From Apium graveolens (lineage: Eukaryota; Streptophyta; Magnoliopsida; Apiales; Apiaceae): DNA of 64,000 nucleotides. Under the pieces are notes generated by a model that saw only the letters and a list, made by a program, of their open reading frames with translations, was not told the origin of the DNA and did not search any database. Below are positions 44,039 to 55,088 of this stretch, one piece after another (the stretch's first letter is position 1; every line of letters begins with the position of its first letter). Made by a program: the position numbers and the translations under genes. Location: positions 93,732,905 to 93,796,904 of the forward strand of contig NC_133648.1 of NCBI RefSeq assembly GCF_009905375.1. The letters run 5' to 3'.

Positions 44039-45247
44039 TTTAGAAAAACTTGTAACAGTTCAAAAAACCTAGTTTTCACCATAAAAAATGGGCTTTTTTT
44101 AAAGTCCAATTGGTAAGACTATACTCTCAATCCCAGCTTTCATAAGCTATCAGAATTTGGTTGAATATTCTCCTTTATATGGACTTGTAAAAAACCCCCC
44201 AATAAATGGCCTAAATTAATTGCACAAGCCGGAGAGAGAGGTAGCCTAAAGACGGAGGATCCGTACATCGTGCTGATGAATTATACCTTAAGGGTTTTTT
44301 TCTTTAACACATTATATAAATACACATGTAACTAAAAAAAGGTAAAGTTATTATGTTGGATATTAATGTCTTTGGTTTTAATATCTAAACTTGCAGGATT
44401 TAACAGGTTAGCCGAGAACACACAAATGAATGCGTCATCACAACATGTTGATGATGCAAGCCTCTATTAATCAGTCGAAGTCGTGCAGGTCATCAACCAA
44501 ACAAATAACAGTTTTCTTCTGAATATTTTTTTTTTAAAAATAAATCACGAATCACCATTTTTGTTGGATTCTTTTGATCTTTTTTTTGTTTTCCTTGCCC
44601 TAAATTTCACTGAATAAACTAAAATCTATCATCTGTTATCTATTTATCTTCTATTACTATATATTATAGTAGAATAGAAAGGATAAAAAGTGCTAAGAAA
44701 TTGGCTGTGAAAAGGCAAGTATAACCTTAGTAAATATGTATTATCAGAAATGCCACCCCGTACTTTATTTAATAGATCAACACGGATTTTATTACATAGG
44801 TTAGAGTCTCATCGTTGAAGTCCTAGAAGAGCAGCACTTGATACATAATTCAGTTCATTTGCTTAAGTAATTGGGCTGATTGCTGGTCTCTTTTTACATC
44901 CTAATTTCAATTATTACCGATAATCTTTATTTCTTTACCTCAATTTATTTTTACGTGTTTAAATCACCTCTATTTCTTTTTCATAATATAAGTGTAATTA
45001 TGATTATTCGAGTAATAGAATGTCACTTGCTAATTTAATCTGATCATAATTAGTTACAAGTTTTTCATCCGTTACATACATAAGCGGAGAATGGCATTGT
45101 TATTGATATAGACTTAACGTTGATTTTGCTTTAAAAGTTATTTCGTATAAGGTTGAAGTGGTCAAGATTAGTACATGGATTGTAACGTAATATGATTTTT
45201 TAATGAGGGACCACATGCTTTTTATAGCTATTTTTTATTCTGTAGCT
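44039..45247. other. AT-rich intergenic DNA
   Basis: No gene is recognised on either strand. The right edge passes into the Ale element LTR, whose start is only approximate. Confidence 0.45.
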
Positions 45248-45435
45248 TGTTAGATAGAGTAACGTTGGGACTATTTTGTCTAGTAGTTAGTCTTGTGCTC
45301 TTGGTCCTTTATAAGGAAAGCTTGGGTGATTGTATGAGACAAATGCTTCAATGATAATAACATACTAAACCTTTATTCTCTATATTTTTCTCTCTTGATT
45401 TGCAATGTATATATTTTATAATCTTGTTTTAATCA
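45248..45435 (+). repeat. 5' LTR of the Ale-type element (limits approximate)
   Basis: Begins TGTTAGATAGAG and ends TTTTAATCA, three bases before the primer site. The start is chosen on the TG rule and on the expected short LTR length; it could be farther upstream, for example at 45179. Confidence 0.4.
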
Positions 45436-45628
45436 TCATGGTATCAGAGCAGTCTTTCCTGCATGTCAACATTCTCCCAGTTTTCTGATGCTACCTTTCT
45501 ATTCTTTTTTACAAGTCCATTTCTGTATCGTTAAAACTATTCTACACCTTCAGATCTACTTTTCTCTTTCTAATCTATACTTTAAAAATTTAATCTTTAT
45601 CCTTCTTTACACCAGATCTCTGACTGCA

Positions 45629-46698
45629 ATGGGAACCCCTGCTAGACTATCTTATCAAGATATGTTAAACCCACTCTTTCTTCATCCCTCAGAGAATGCT
45701 ACATCTATCAGAGTAGAAAAGCTGCAAGGCTCAACAGATTATAGATCTTAGAATCGATCCATAAAAATAGACTTAGCCTCTAAACATAAACTGAGTTTCA
45801 AAAATAGAACAATTACCAAACCACAAGATGATGACACAAAGGCATAAATGTGGGAAGCTTGCAACAACATGATTATTGTCTAGATAACATGTAATGTTTC
45901 TTCAACTGTTCATCAATCTATAATGTTTATCATTAATGCTTCTGAAATATGAAAAAAAATTGGAGAAAAGATTCACTTTGACAAATGGGCCTCGCAAGTA
46001 TAAGCTCAGTAAAGATCTTTATGAAGTTCGTCAACATATTGCCTCGATTAACGAATATTATACCACGATAATCATTGTGGGAAGAGCTTGAATCAATGAA
46101 CCTTCTCCCAACTATTCTTAACCCCCCTGATGAAATAAAAACTTTATTGAGCAAAATAGAGATGCAGAAAAAGAAATCTAGGCTTTTTCAATTTTTGAAT
46201 GGTCTAAATGAGGTCTATAGTTCTCAATGTAGTCAGCTATTGATGTTTTCTACCTTACCAAGTGTTGAACAAGCTGTATCCGCCCTCTAACAAAAAGAGG
46301 CACAAAGGAAACCATTAAATTCAATCACTCACGATCTTGATTTGTTAGCAATGTATAATAGGAGCAGCCAACCTCGTTCTATTGAAAATCAAAGGCCCAC
46401 ACAGTGTTTTTCCTGTAATGTTAAAGGTCATACACGTGAGAGATATGGGATCGTGATTGGATACCCTCCATGGCATCCAAAATATAGAGGCGCTCAAAAT
46501 GTATTAAGAGGGCGTGTTTTGAATCATACGTCAAAATGGCCTTCAAAATCAGCCCAACCCAGGATGGCAACCAATACAATAATGACTCCAACCTCATCCA
46601 ACCTAGGCATGCTATTTACACCTCAACAGCTTGATCAATTAACTCAAGTAGTGCCTCAATTGCATTTAAGCTCCACAGCCACAAGAAACAAAGAATGA
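45629..46698 (+). pseudogene. gag of the Ale-type element
   Basis: ATG 45629 opens [20 protein letters not shown]. Reading through stops and frame changes shows the UBN2/gag blocks (SIKIDLASKHKLSF, KWASQVQAQ), then ILNPPDEIKTLLSKIE, FQFLNGLNEVYSSQC and a zinc knuckle CFSCNVKGHTRERY in which the last Cys is Tyr, followed by GYPPWHPK. The GYP.WHPK tail after the knuckle is typical of the Ale/Retrofit lineage. Confidence 0.82.
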
Positions 46699-46739
46699 TC
46701 TTGAATTTCATTTCTCTGGGATGATATCATGTCATAATT

Positions 46740-47410
46740 CAACCACCCTGCATCATGAATGAATTCTTGACTCCGGTGCTTCGGACCACATAACGCAATA
46801 CATGGATTTTCTTCAAAATGAAGTTCCTATAAGAAACTCACCTTGTATTAATCTACCGAATTGAGACACAAAGTAATATCACATACATATAGTGTTTCTT
46901 TGCCTCATATTTTAAGTCTTGCTCATGTTTTGTGTGTTTCCAACTTTAAACACAAATTACTATTTGTTCAAAGGCTGATAAAGGATAATGATTGTCAAGT
47001 TCAGTTTTTCTCACAACATTGATGTATTATTGATGTTAGCTCTTATAAAGTGATAGGAGTAGGTCATGCTAGAGATGATTTATATTATTATAACCCTCAT
47101 AGACCAACTCCACTTCCTGTTCACTATTTTACCCAATATATACACAAACACCAAACAGAGAAGCCCAACCTGTATCTCTTGTGTCCACACCTGGTGCTAA
47201 TCTGAACCTCTGGCACCATCGATTGGGCCATGCTCCTATTTACAAAATTAAACAGATAGAGAGCCTTCCTTCTATGTCCAAACAGTACCCAATTATGTGT
47301 CTAACCTGCCCCCTCGCTAGGTTCATTAAATTATCTTTCCCCAATGAATAATATGTTGATGCAACTTTTGACTTAGTGCACATCGATGTCTGGGTGACCT
47401 ATAAAGAAAT
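46740..47410 (+). pseudogene. protease and integrase N terminus of the Ale-type element
   Basis: Protease motif ILDSGASDHITQYMDFL at 46764 on. The GAG-pre-integrase zinc region NLWHHRLGHAPIYKI is at about 47195-47245, then MCLTCPLARF, and the first catalytic block DLVHIDVW near 47380. After TYKEI the frame runs into the LTR of SIRE B at 47411. Confidence 0.82.
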
Positions 47411-47433
47411 TGTTCGATATAATTGATGATATC
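47411..47433 (+). repeat. 5' LTR of SIRE B, first 23 bp
   Basis: TGTTCGATATAATTGATG plus ATATC, the target site of Athila D. The preceding GAAAT (47406-47410) is the candidate target copy of SIRE B. Confidence 0.7.
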
Positions 47434-48925
47434 TGATAAGTGGATTTTATATCCACTTGGAACGCTTTATTACAAGCTTAAATTGGTGTTTTGGACTCAA
47501 GTTGTTGGTATTTTGATGTGTTTTTGTGTTATTGCATTTCAGGTATCAGTTAAATGAAGAAAGGAGTTTTTAAAGGAAATATGATGAAAAGTGATCAGAT
47601 TTGGAAGCCTAGTCCATTGTTAAGTTGTAGAGAATCTCGTTAGCTTCGCGTGGGCAGTTGAATCGCCTAATTATGACGAGTAGAACTCAAGTTATGGCCA
47701 AAACAAGATTCATCAGAATTTTTTCCACACAAGCTCCAAGCGCACGCCTGGGATGTGGGGCAGCCGCTTGGGAGCTGAGGCGCCCGCCTGGAGAGTTGAG
47801 GCGGCCTCCTGAGGCACGGCTGGTCGCTGATTTCGCTGAAAAAGATTTTTTTGAGTGGAATTTGATGATTTTAAGGGTCCAGGTCCAGTATGGGCATATA
47901 TATACTTAAAAAAAAGGATTTTCATCATCCGGGAAGATTGGGATACCAAGGAGAAGACCTAGAAGCACAGAACAACTCCGAAAAAGAAGATCTTGTTTTC
48001 AACTTGTGATTCTTTGAATTAGTTATAACTTTAGATGCTCGTTTTCGTTCTTGTTGAACCTAGATCTCGTTTATCCGTACTTTAATTATTATTCAGTTTA
48101 TTAAGATCTTGTTTTATACCATGCTTTCATTGGAACCCATGGTGACGATGAGTTTGATTATGAACTAATCGTTGTCATGGGATTCTAGCAGATTTACTTA
48201 TGGATTTCAATAATTAATTTTTTTGATATCTTGGTGTGTGGTGATTGATTGATATCCTAGTATTGGTTGTGCTTATTCGTCTTATGTGCGTAGCTAACAT
48301 ATAAGATAGTGTGTTAATCTCTTTTGAAGCGACAGTGAATATAGAAGTTTAGAACTTGCCATGCTAGCATAGGTTCATGTATTGTATGCATGATTAGTGG
48401 GTAACTCTAACCATTTTACTTGCCCTATGTAATCAAGATAGATAACTTGTGCTTAAACCGTTATGTTATCAAATTCTATAGACATATAGGGTCTCAATAT
48501 AATTGGTGTCTATTAAACTTCTATCTCTTTTGTGGATGCTTGGTAGTAGGGTATTCGTACAACGAAAGTTGGCGTTTACTAGTTTTGTGTTATCTAATTA
48601 GTGTTATCACCATCACATGTTAAGGTTAAGAACGAAAAGGCTATTGAATGAAGTAGTAATGCAGTTAGAATCCCATGTTTGTCATATATATTAATTTAAC
48701 CTCAATTCTCTTAGTTAATGTTTTTTAGTATAATCTCTTAGTTTAATCAAAACCCAATTTGTTATTTGTCTTAGCATTGAGCGATAACCATACATTGTTG
48801 CATAGGTGCATAAATTGAACTTAACCTAAACCAGTCTCTGTGAGAACGAATCTGATTTATATCTTATACTACTTGCGAATCTGATTTATATCTTATACTA
48901 CTTAGCGCGTGTTTTTGTCCTAACA
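47434..48925 (+). repeat. 5' LTR of Athila D, 1492 bp
   Basis: TGATAAGTGGATTTTATATC at the start, with AAGTGGAT/ATCCACTT hairpin arms, and CCTAACA at the end. A 29-bp tandem duplication (ATCTGATTTATATCTTATAC plus flank) at about 48847-48903 is absent from the 3' LTR. The GC-rich segment at 47735-47830 carries iterated GGCGCCCGCCTGG-like words. Confidence 0.9.
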
Positions 48926-48931
48926 AGTTTT

Positions 48932-48949
48932 TGGCGCCGCTGCCGGGGA
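48932..48949 (+). promoter_or_regulatory. primer binding site, tRNA-Asp type (Athila D)
   Basis: TGGCGCCGCTGCCGGGGA, the standard Athila primer site, six bases inside the LTR. Confidence 0.88.
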
Positions 48950-49061
48950 CTCGGTGTTAATTTTTAGTTTATGTGCTTGTCATCAGTGGTCGTTAAAGTT
49001 CACTGACTCGGATTCTTTTACTTTCACAATTTATTTATTTGTATTTTAGGTACTCATTACA

Positions 49062-50545
49062 ATGGGAGATCCAGCAACACGAACGAAAGCCTTGATGGAT
49101 TTTTCTCAATCCAAGATCAATGACATTCAATCTAGCATTGTCTGGCTAGCTATCACAACTAATACCTTTGAGATCAAGCCTGGCATAATTCAATGGGTGC
49201 ATAATTCAGTCCTGTTTGGGGGTTCTCCAACTGAAGATCCCAATACGCATATTAGGGATTTCATAGAGATTTGCGACACGTTCAGGTTCAATGGTGTTTC
49301 TGAAGATGCTATTAAGCTGAGACTTTTCCCATTCTCTCTGAGGGACAAAACTAAGAGCTGGTTACACTCTCTACCAGCTGGTTCGATTACTACTTAGGAA
49401 GATCTTGCTCAGAAATTTCTTACTAAATTCTTCCCTATGGCGAAGACAGCTGCACTCAGGAATGCTATTACTCAATTTGCGCAACAAATGGGAGAATCGC
49501 TATGTGAATCTTGGGAGCGCTACAAGAAGATGCTTAGGAAGTGTCCTCATCATGGAATTCCTGATTGGATGATCATCACTTGTTTTTACAATGGGTTGGG
49601 CGCACAGTCTAGACCCATGCTCGATGCAACATCAGGCGGAGCATTATGGGGAAAGAGCTATGAGGAAGCTTATGATCTAATTGAACTGATGGCTGCTAAT
49701 GAATATCAGTATCCAACCCAGAGATTTCCCCCCGAAATGTAGCAGGAGTTATTGAAGTGGATACAGCTACGGCTGTCACTGCTCAACTAAAGGCGTTGTC
49801 TATGAAGATCGATTATCTGGCTAACTATGGTGTTAATTAGATAACCAGTATTTGTGAGCTATGTGCAGGTTCGCATGCGACGGAGCAATGCGCTATATCT
49901 AGTGAATCAGCTCAGTTTATGAGCAACTTTCAGATATCGCGGAAACCAGTTCCAGACACTTATCATCCTGACACCTGGAATCATCCTAACTTCAGCTGGA
50001 GCAACAATCAGAATGTGATACAACAGCCGTTCCAGCAGTTTGGAAATAAGCTATTCAACCCTCCTGGTTTTCAGCAACAAATTACACCAAAACATCAAAC
50101 TCATGGTGCATGTTTATCTTCGAATGAAAAATCTGAATTGGAGGAGTTGTGGCTTATGTGCAAAAACCAAGCTCTTATATGCCAAAGCCAGGCTGTTTCT
50201 ATCAAGACTCTGGAGAACCAAATAGGACAAATTGCCAACGCCTTATTGAATCGACTACCAGAAACGCTTCCTAGTGATACAGAAACAAATCCAGGCAAGA
50301 GGGAGGTTGAAGAACAGGTGAACACCATCACCTTAAGGTCTGGAAAGGTCGCAAGCCCCCAAATTCAGCAAGACGAAGAGCCTGAAAAATCTCAAGTTTC
50401 AGAAAATGTAGTTGTGGCTGAAGAAGAAGTACAGAAAGAAGCAGAGGTGGAACCAAGGAAGACTACTATGGAACACACTCCTCCTGAGGGTAATACAGGG
50501 GAAAAACAGATCTATCCTCCACCTCATTTTCCTAAAAGGCTGTAA
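49062..50545 (+). pseudogene. gag of Athila D
   Basis: ATG 49062 opens MGDPATRTKALMDFSQSK. Gag blocks: DPNTHIRDFIEICDTFRFNG, AIKLRLFPFSL, then a TAG in place of Trp after GSITT near 49395, CPHHGIPDWM, FYNGLGAQ, and after a frame change near 49730 CELCAGSHATEQC and a Gln/Asn/Pro-rich stretch. It matches gag of element C block for block. Several TAG stops fit Trp or Gln codons altered by transition. Confidence 0.88.
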
Positions 50546-51478
50546 AAGCAGAAGTTGGATAAGCAGTTTGAGAAGTTTTTGAAGGTGTTCAAGAAACTTC
50601 ATATCAACATACCTTTCGCTGAAGCTCTTGAACAGATGCCTAGCTATGCGAGGTTTATGAAAGGTATTCTCTCTCGGAAAGTGAAGCTCGATGACTTAGA
50701 GACCGTTGCTCTAACGGAGGAATGCAGCACTGTACTGCAATAGAAGTTGCCTCCGAAGCTTAAAGATCCTGGAAGCTTCACTATTCCTTGCACCATCAGA
50801 AACTTGTCGTTCGACAAGGGTTTATGTGATTTAGGAACTAGCATCAATTTGATGCCCTTATCTATCTTCAAGAAGCTTGGTTTGCCTGATCCGGAACCAA
50901 CATACATGTCATTGCAACTAGCTGACCGTTCCATCGCTTATCCACGAGGTATAGTGGAGGATGTCTTGGTCAAGGTGGATAAACTCATCTTCCCTGCTGA
51001 CTTTGTAATTCTTGATTTTGAGGAGGATAAGAAGATTCCCATTATCTTGGGGAGACTATTCTTAGCTACTGTCCGAACTATGATCGATGTGCAAAAAGGA
51101 GAGCTTTCGATGAAGGTTTACGATCAAAAGGTCACTTTTAATGTGTTCAAGGAAATAAAGTTACCCACAGCTAAGAGGAGTGCTTTAAAGTAGAGTGGGT
51201 AGACTCTATAGTAAATTCAGAGCTTGAGCAAATGCCAAAGTCAGATACCTTAGAGAGATCCTTAATGGGGAAATTAGTTATTGATGACAAGGAGGGAGCA
51301 GAGCAACTGCAGGTTTTGAATGCACCTCCGTTCAAGAGGAAGTTAGATATGCCATTTGATTCTCTTGGGTTAGCAAAGCTGAAAATTTCTCAAGAGCGTC
51401 TCGAGTCCTCTATTGAAGATGTTTCCACACTTGAGCTTCACCCACTACCAGATCGCTTGAGTTATGCATTCTTAGGTG
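50546..51478 (+). pseudogene. protease region of Athila D
   Basis: After KRL and a TAG, the frame continues KLDKQFEKFLKVFKKLHINI, then a TAG replaces Gln near 50741. The protease motif LCDLGTSINLMPLSIFKKLG follows (second Ala of the element C motif is Thr), then ADRSIAYPRGIVEDV and IILGRLFLATVRTMIDV. A frame change near 51180 precedes LDMPFDSLGLAKLK. Homology to element C ends at YAFLG near 51478. Confidence 0.88.
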
Positions 51479-51771
51479 CACCCCCTGACAAGGGGTTGGG
51501 ATATACTTTTGACGATGTAGAGGGTGACCGGACGGTTTCTGCCGTGCTTACAGATGGTCCCTCTCATGCACCACAGGCAGTTGATAGGACTGGTGTTGGT
51601 AATGAGCAATACAGGCGAGTAATTAGGCGTATGGAGGCCATGCACGACATTCACCGTCGTTTTGCTGCAGATTTGACACACGCTTTTGGTACGGTTGTCC
51701 GAAACAGTGGTGGCGAGGTTGATTGGCCACCTGATCCTCCAGCCGACGAGGGTGACCCTCCCGCTAATTAG
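51479..51771 (+). CDS. C-terminal remnant of the 3' ORF of Athila D, joined to the protease linker
   Basis: The frame opened at 51232 continues unbroken past the junction: PPDKGLGYTFDDVEGDRTVS, RVIRRMEAMHDIHRRFAADL, HAFGTVVRNSGGEVDW and a Pro/Asp-rich end, stopping at 51769-51771. The helix-rich piece and acidic end resemble the end of the ORF found downstream of pol in Athila elements, where an env-like ORF is known. The join preserves reading frame, so a gag/protease-linker to 3'-ORF fusion of about 180 codons is open. Confidence 0.5.
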
Positions 51772-52999
51772 GTATGCCTGAAATCCTTATTATTACCTTC
51801 AATGAGGACATTGAAAATTTTAAGTTTGGGGGTGATAATGTAAGGATTAGTAGTGTGTATGTCAATATAGATTCATATAGATTCATATTGCATGTTTAGT
51901 TATAGTTCATTCATATTTTTGCATGATTGTTCATTTAGGACATATTTTTTTGTTTTTATGTGATTTCATATAGTTGCATTTGCATGCATATTTAGCATGA
52001 TCCCTTAAAATGAACTATGTTATATGATAAGTTGATGTTGATTTGAGTGTGGTGATGACGAATAGTGGGATGTTTAAGTCCTAATGAATTAATTTGCATG
52101 CAATAAAAAATATTTTCACAAAGTCTTATAGGGTTGCTTTTGATCTAGATCATGATCATACTTGTTTGTTTTTGAGATTTAATCACTTGGTTATATTTAA
52201 AATTTGTGATATTCTTGTAATGACGTAAAAATAATGATTTTTTTATCTGGAGAAAAACTTGGATTTCATTGCTAGTTGTTGTAAGGCTAGACGTCAAATG
52301 GCTAGTAGCCGGCTCATATTTTTATGAGTAGTCTAGGGTTGAAGGAGATGGAGTGAAACACACTCATTCAGAAATTATTGAAAAAAAGAAAAAAAGAAGA
52401 AATAGAAAAAAAGAAAAAAAAGTATGTGTTTATGCATAATTGATCAAGAGTGAGCTCTTTAATACTCGAGTTACTAAGTTCTATGGGACTTTGTGCCTAG
52501 TGACCTAAGGCTTTTATAGTCTGGGATCCGCTAACCTAACGCTCGCTACATGGGTATTATTGCATAAGTCTTTTGGGACCTTATTCATTGCACGGTCAAA
52601 TAAGCATCTTTGTTATGTGTTCAATAATAGTGTGAATCCTTGTATAACTCTAGTAGAAAGGAGGTGTTGTGAGTTATAATGTGATTATTTTTTATTTTGT
52701 TTATAAACTTTTGATTGTTTCGATGATAGATAAGTTATGGTTATTGATCTAGTATCGAGAGTATATCTGTTAAGCATCCACACATACACATTTCTGGTTT
52801 GTGAGTTGGTTTGTGGGATTTATTCGAGCTCTGTTTAAAGTCATTGCATTCTTTGAGGCATTGGCTTATTCATTTGGTTATGGTTATTCAGAGGGGATCG
52901 ATTGCATTATCATTTAGTAACATTCACGTAGTTGCATTCATACATTAGGTTTGTTTTATAGTTTTGAGTATGTTTATGCTTGAGGACAAACATCAATTC
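51772..52999 (+). other. 3' non-coding region of Athila D with a second polypurine-like tract
   Basis: No gene. TTAAGTTTGGGGGTGATAA at 51819-51837 closely copies the true tract TTCAAGTTTGGGGGTGTGATA at 52998-53017, each preceded by a TTGAGGACA word. Confidence 0.6.
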
Positions 53000-53012
53000 A
53001 AGTTTGGGGGTG
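53000..53012 (+). promoter_or_regulatory. polypurine tract of Athila D
   Basis: AAGTTTGGGGGTG directly before the TGATAAGG start of the 3' LTR. Confidence 0.8.
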
Positions 53013-54473
53013 TGATAAGGGGATTTTATATCCACTTGGAACGCTTTATTACAAGCTTAAATTGGTGTTTTGGACTCAAGTTGTTGGTATTTTGATGTTA
53101 TTACATTTCAGGTATCAGTTAAATGAAGAAAGGAGCTTTTAAAGGAAATATGATGAAAAGTGATCAGATTTGGAAGCCTAGGCCATTTTCAAGTTGTAGA
53201 GAATCTAGTTAGCTTTGCGTGGGCAGTTGAATCGCCTAATTCTGACAAGTATAACTCAAGTTATGGCTAAAACAAGATTCATGAGAATTTTTTCCAGACA
53301 GGCTCCAGGCGCCCGCCTGGGATGTGGGGCGACCGCTTGGGAGCTGAGGCGGCCGCCTGAGGCGCGGCTGGTCGCTGATTTCGCTGAAAAGCCTTTTTTG
53401 AGTAAAATTTGACGATTTTAAGGGTCCAGGTCCAATATGGGCGTATATATACTTAAAAAAAGGATTTTCATCATCCGGGAAGATTGGGATACCAAGGAGA
53501 AGACCTAGAAGCACAAAACAACTCTGAAAAAGAAGATCTTGTTTTCAACTTGTGATTCTTTGAATTAGTTGTAACTTTGGATGCTCGTTTTCGTTCTTGT
53601 TGAACCTAGATCTCGTTTATTCGTACTTTAATTATTATTTAGTTTATTAAGACCTTGTTTTATACCATGCTTTCATTGGAAACCATGGTGGTGATGATGA
53701 GTTCGAATATGAACTAATCTTTGTCATGAGATTCTAGCAGATTTACTTATGGATTTCAATAATTATTTTTTTTTGATATCTTGGTGTGTGGTGATTGATT
53801 GATATCCTAGTATTGGTTGTGCTTATTCGTCTTATGTGCGTAGCTAACATATAAGATAGTGTGTTAATCTCTTTTGAAGTGACAGTGAATATAGAGGTTT
53901 AGAACTTGCCATGCTAACATAGGTTCATGTATTGTATGCATGATTAGTGGGTAATTCTAACCATTTTACTTGCCCTATGTAATCAAGATAGATAATTGGT
54001 GCTTAAACCGTTATGTTGTCAAATTCTATATACATATAGGGTCTCAATATAATTGGTCTCTATTCAACTTCTATCTCTTTTGTGGATGCTTTGTAGTAGG
54101 GTATTCGTACAACGAAAGTTGGCGTTTACTAGTTTCGTGTTATCTGATTAGTGTCATCATCATCACATGCTAAGGTTAAGAATGAAAAGGCTATTGAATG
54201 AAGTAGTAATGAAATTAGAATTCCATGTTTGTCATATATATTAATTTAACTTCAATTCTCTTAGTTAATGTTATTTAGTATAATCTCTTAGTTTAATCAA
54301 AACCCAATTTGTTATTTGTCTTAGCATTGAGCGATAACCATACATTGTTGCATAGGTGCATAAATTGGACTTAACCTAAACCAGTCTCTGTGGGAACAAA
54401 TCTGATTTATATCTTATACTACTTGCGAACGCGTATACTTGCGTGAATATTAGCGCGTGTTTTCGCCCTAACA
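53013..54473 (+). repeat. 3' LTR of Athila D, 1461 bp
   Basis: Starts TGATAAGGGGATTTTATATC and ends CGCCCTAACA. It differs from the 5' LTR by scattered substitutions and small indels, including absence of the 29-bp duplication. Confidence 0.9.
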
Positions 54474-54478
54474 ATATC

Positions 54479-54961
54479 TGGACACAAACTATCAGAAGTT
54501 CTTATCAGGACTTATATCAGTAATTACTAAAGAGTGACATCATCAGTACTTATATCAGTACTTGATGATCAGCAAATGATGTCATCAAGATTTGTCACTT
54601 CAGTAGATATTCGAGAAGGAAAAGGAAAGCATAAATTTAAGGCAGTGAAGGACTTTATCTCAGAAGCAATCATACATGGATAAGTTTCCTTATTGTAATG
54701 TAATATGATTCCTTATTGATTGTGTAGATGTGCTCTATATGAAACACAGATTAGGTTCATGCTATAAGCATTGTGAACATTGTTATATAATTCGTATAAC
54801 CTAGCAGCTCTCAAGGATATTTGTTCATCCTTTTGAGAGAGTATGTTTGTAAACAGTTTTTAGTTGTTAATATAAAAACTGTTGATTATGTTGAAGGTTT
54901 GTCGAATTGATTTCATAAACTATATTCACCCCTCCCCATACAGTTAATTACGGACCTAACA
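54479..54961 (+). repeat. 5' LTR of SIRE B, remaining 483 bp
   Basis: Resumes after the duplicated ATATC. It carries ATCAGTACTTATATCAGTAC and similar words (54500-54610) in the same sense as in the LTR of SIRE A, and ends GGACCTAACA, followed by the primer site. Confidence 0.82.
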
Positions 54962-54963
54962 AT

Positions 54964-54975
54964 TGGTATCAGGGC
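54964..54975 (+). promoter_or_regulatory. primer binding site of SIRE B
   Basis: TGGTATCAGGGC, one base different from the tRNA-iMet complement seen in SIRE A. Confidence 0.8.
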
Positions 54976-55088
54976 TTTTGTTTACATACAAACAGTTTAA
55001 GATCTGAAAATCAATCTGTAATAACAGACAAAGAAGCACCACAGAATCCACAACCACCACCCTAGCCACATCACAGATTAGTAGCAAC

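Larger units (their letters stand above)
45248..47410 (+). mobile_element. Ale/Retrofit-type Ty1/copia element, 5' part, interrupted
   Basis: A short LTR (about 45248-45435, with CCTTTATAAGG promoter near 45308), a tRNA-iMet primer site TGGTATCAGAGC (45439-45450), gag, protease and the start of integrase. At 47410 the element is cut by SIRE B, just after the first catalytic Asp of the integrase. The remainder should lie beyond the right edge of the window. It has many stops and frameshifts and is the oldest layer of this nest. Confidence 0.8.
47434..54473 (+). mobile_element. Athila-like element D, complete but lacking RT, RNase H and integrase (7040 bp)
   Basis: Two LTRs (47434-48925 and 53013-54473) and a perfect 5-bp target duplication ATATC (47429-47433 and 54474-54478). 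It has an Asp-type primer site at 48932, gag and protease, then a jump at about 51478 to a 3' ORF, skipping all of RT, RNase H and integrase, and a polypurine tract before the 3' LTR. It is therefore a non-autonomous Athila derivative with coding relatives such as element C. LTR differences are more numerous than in the Tekay element, so it is older. Confidence 0.92.
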
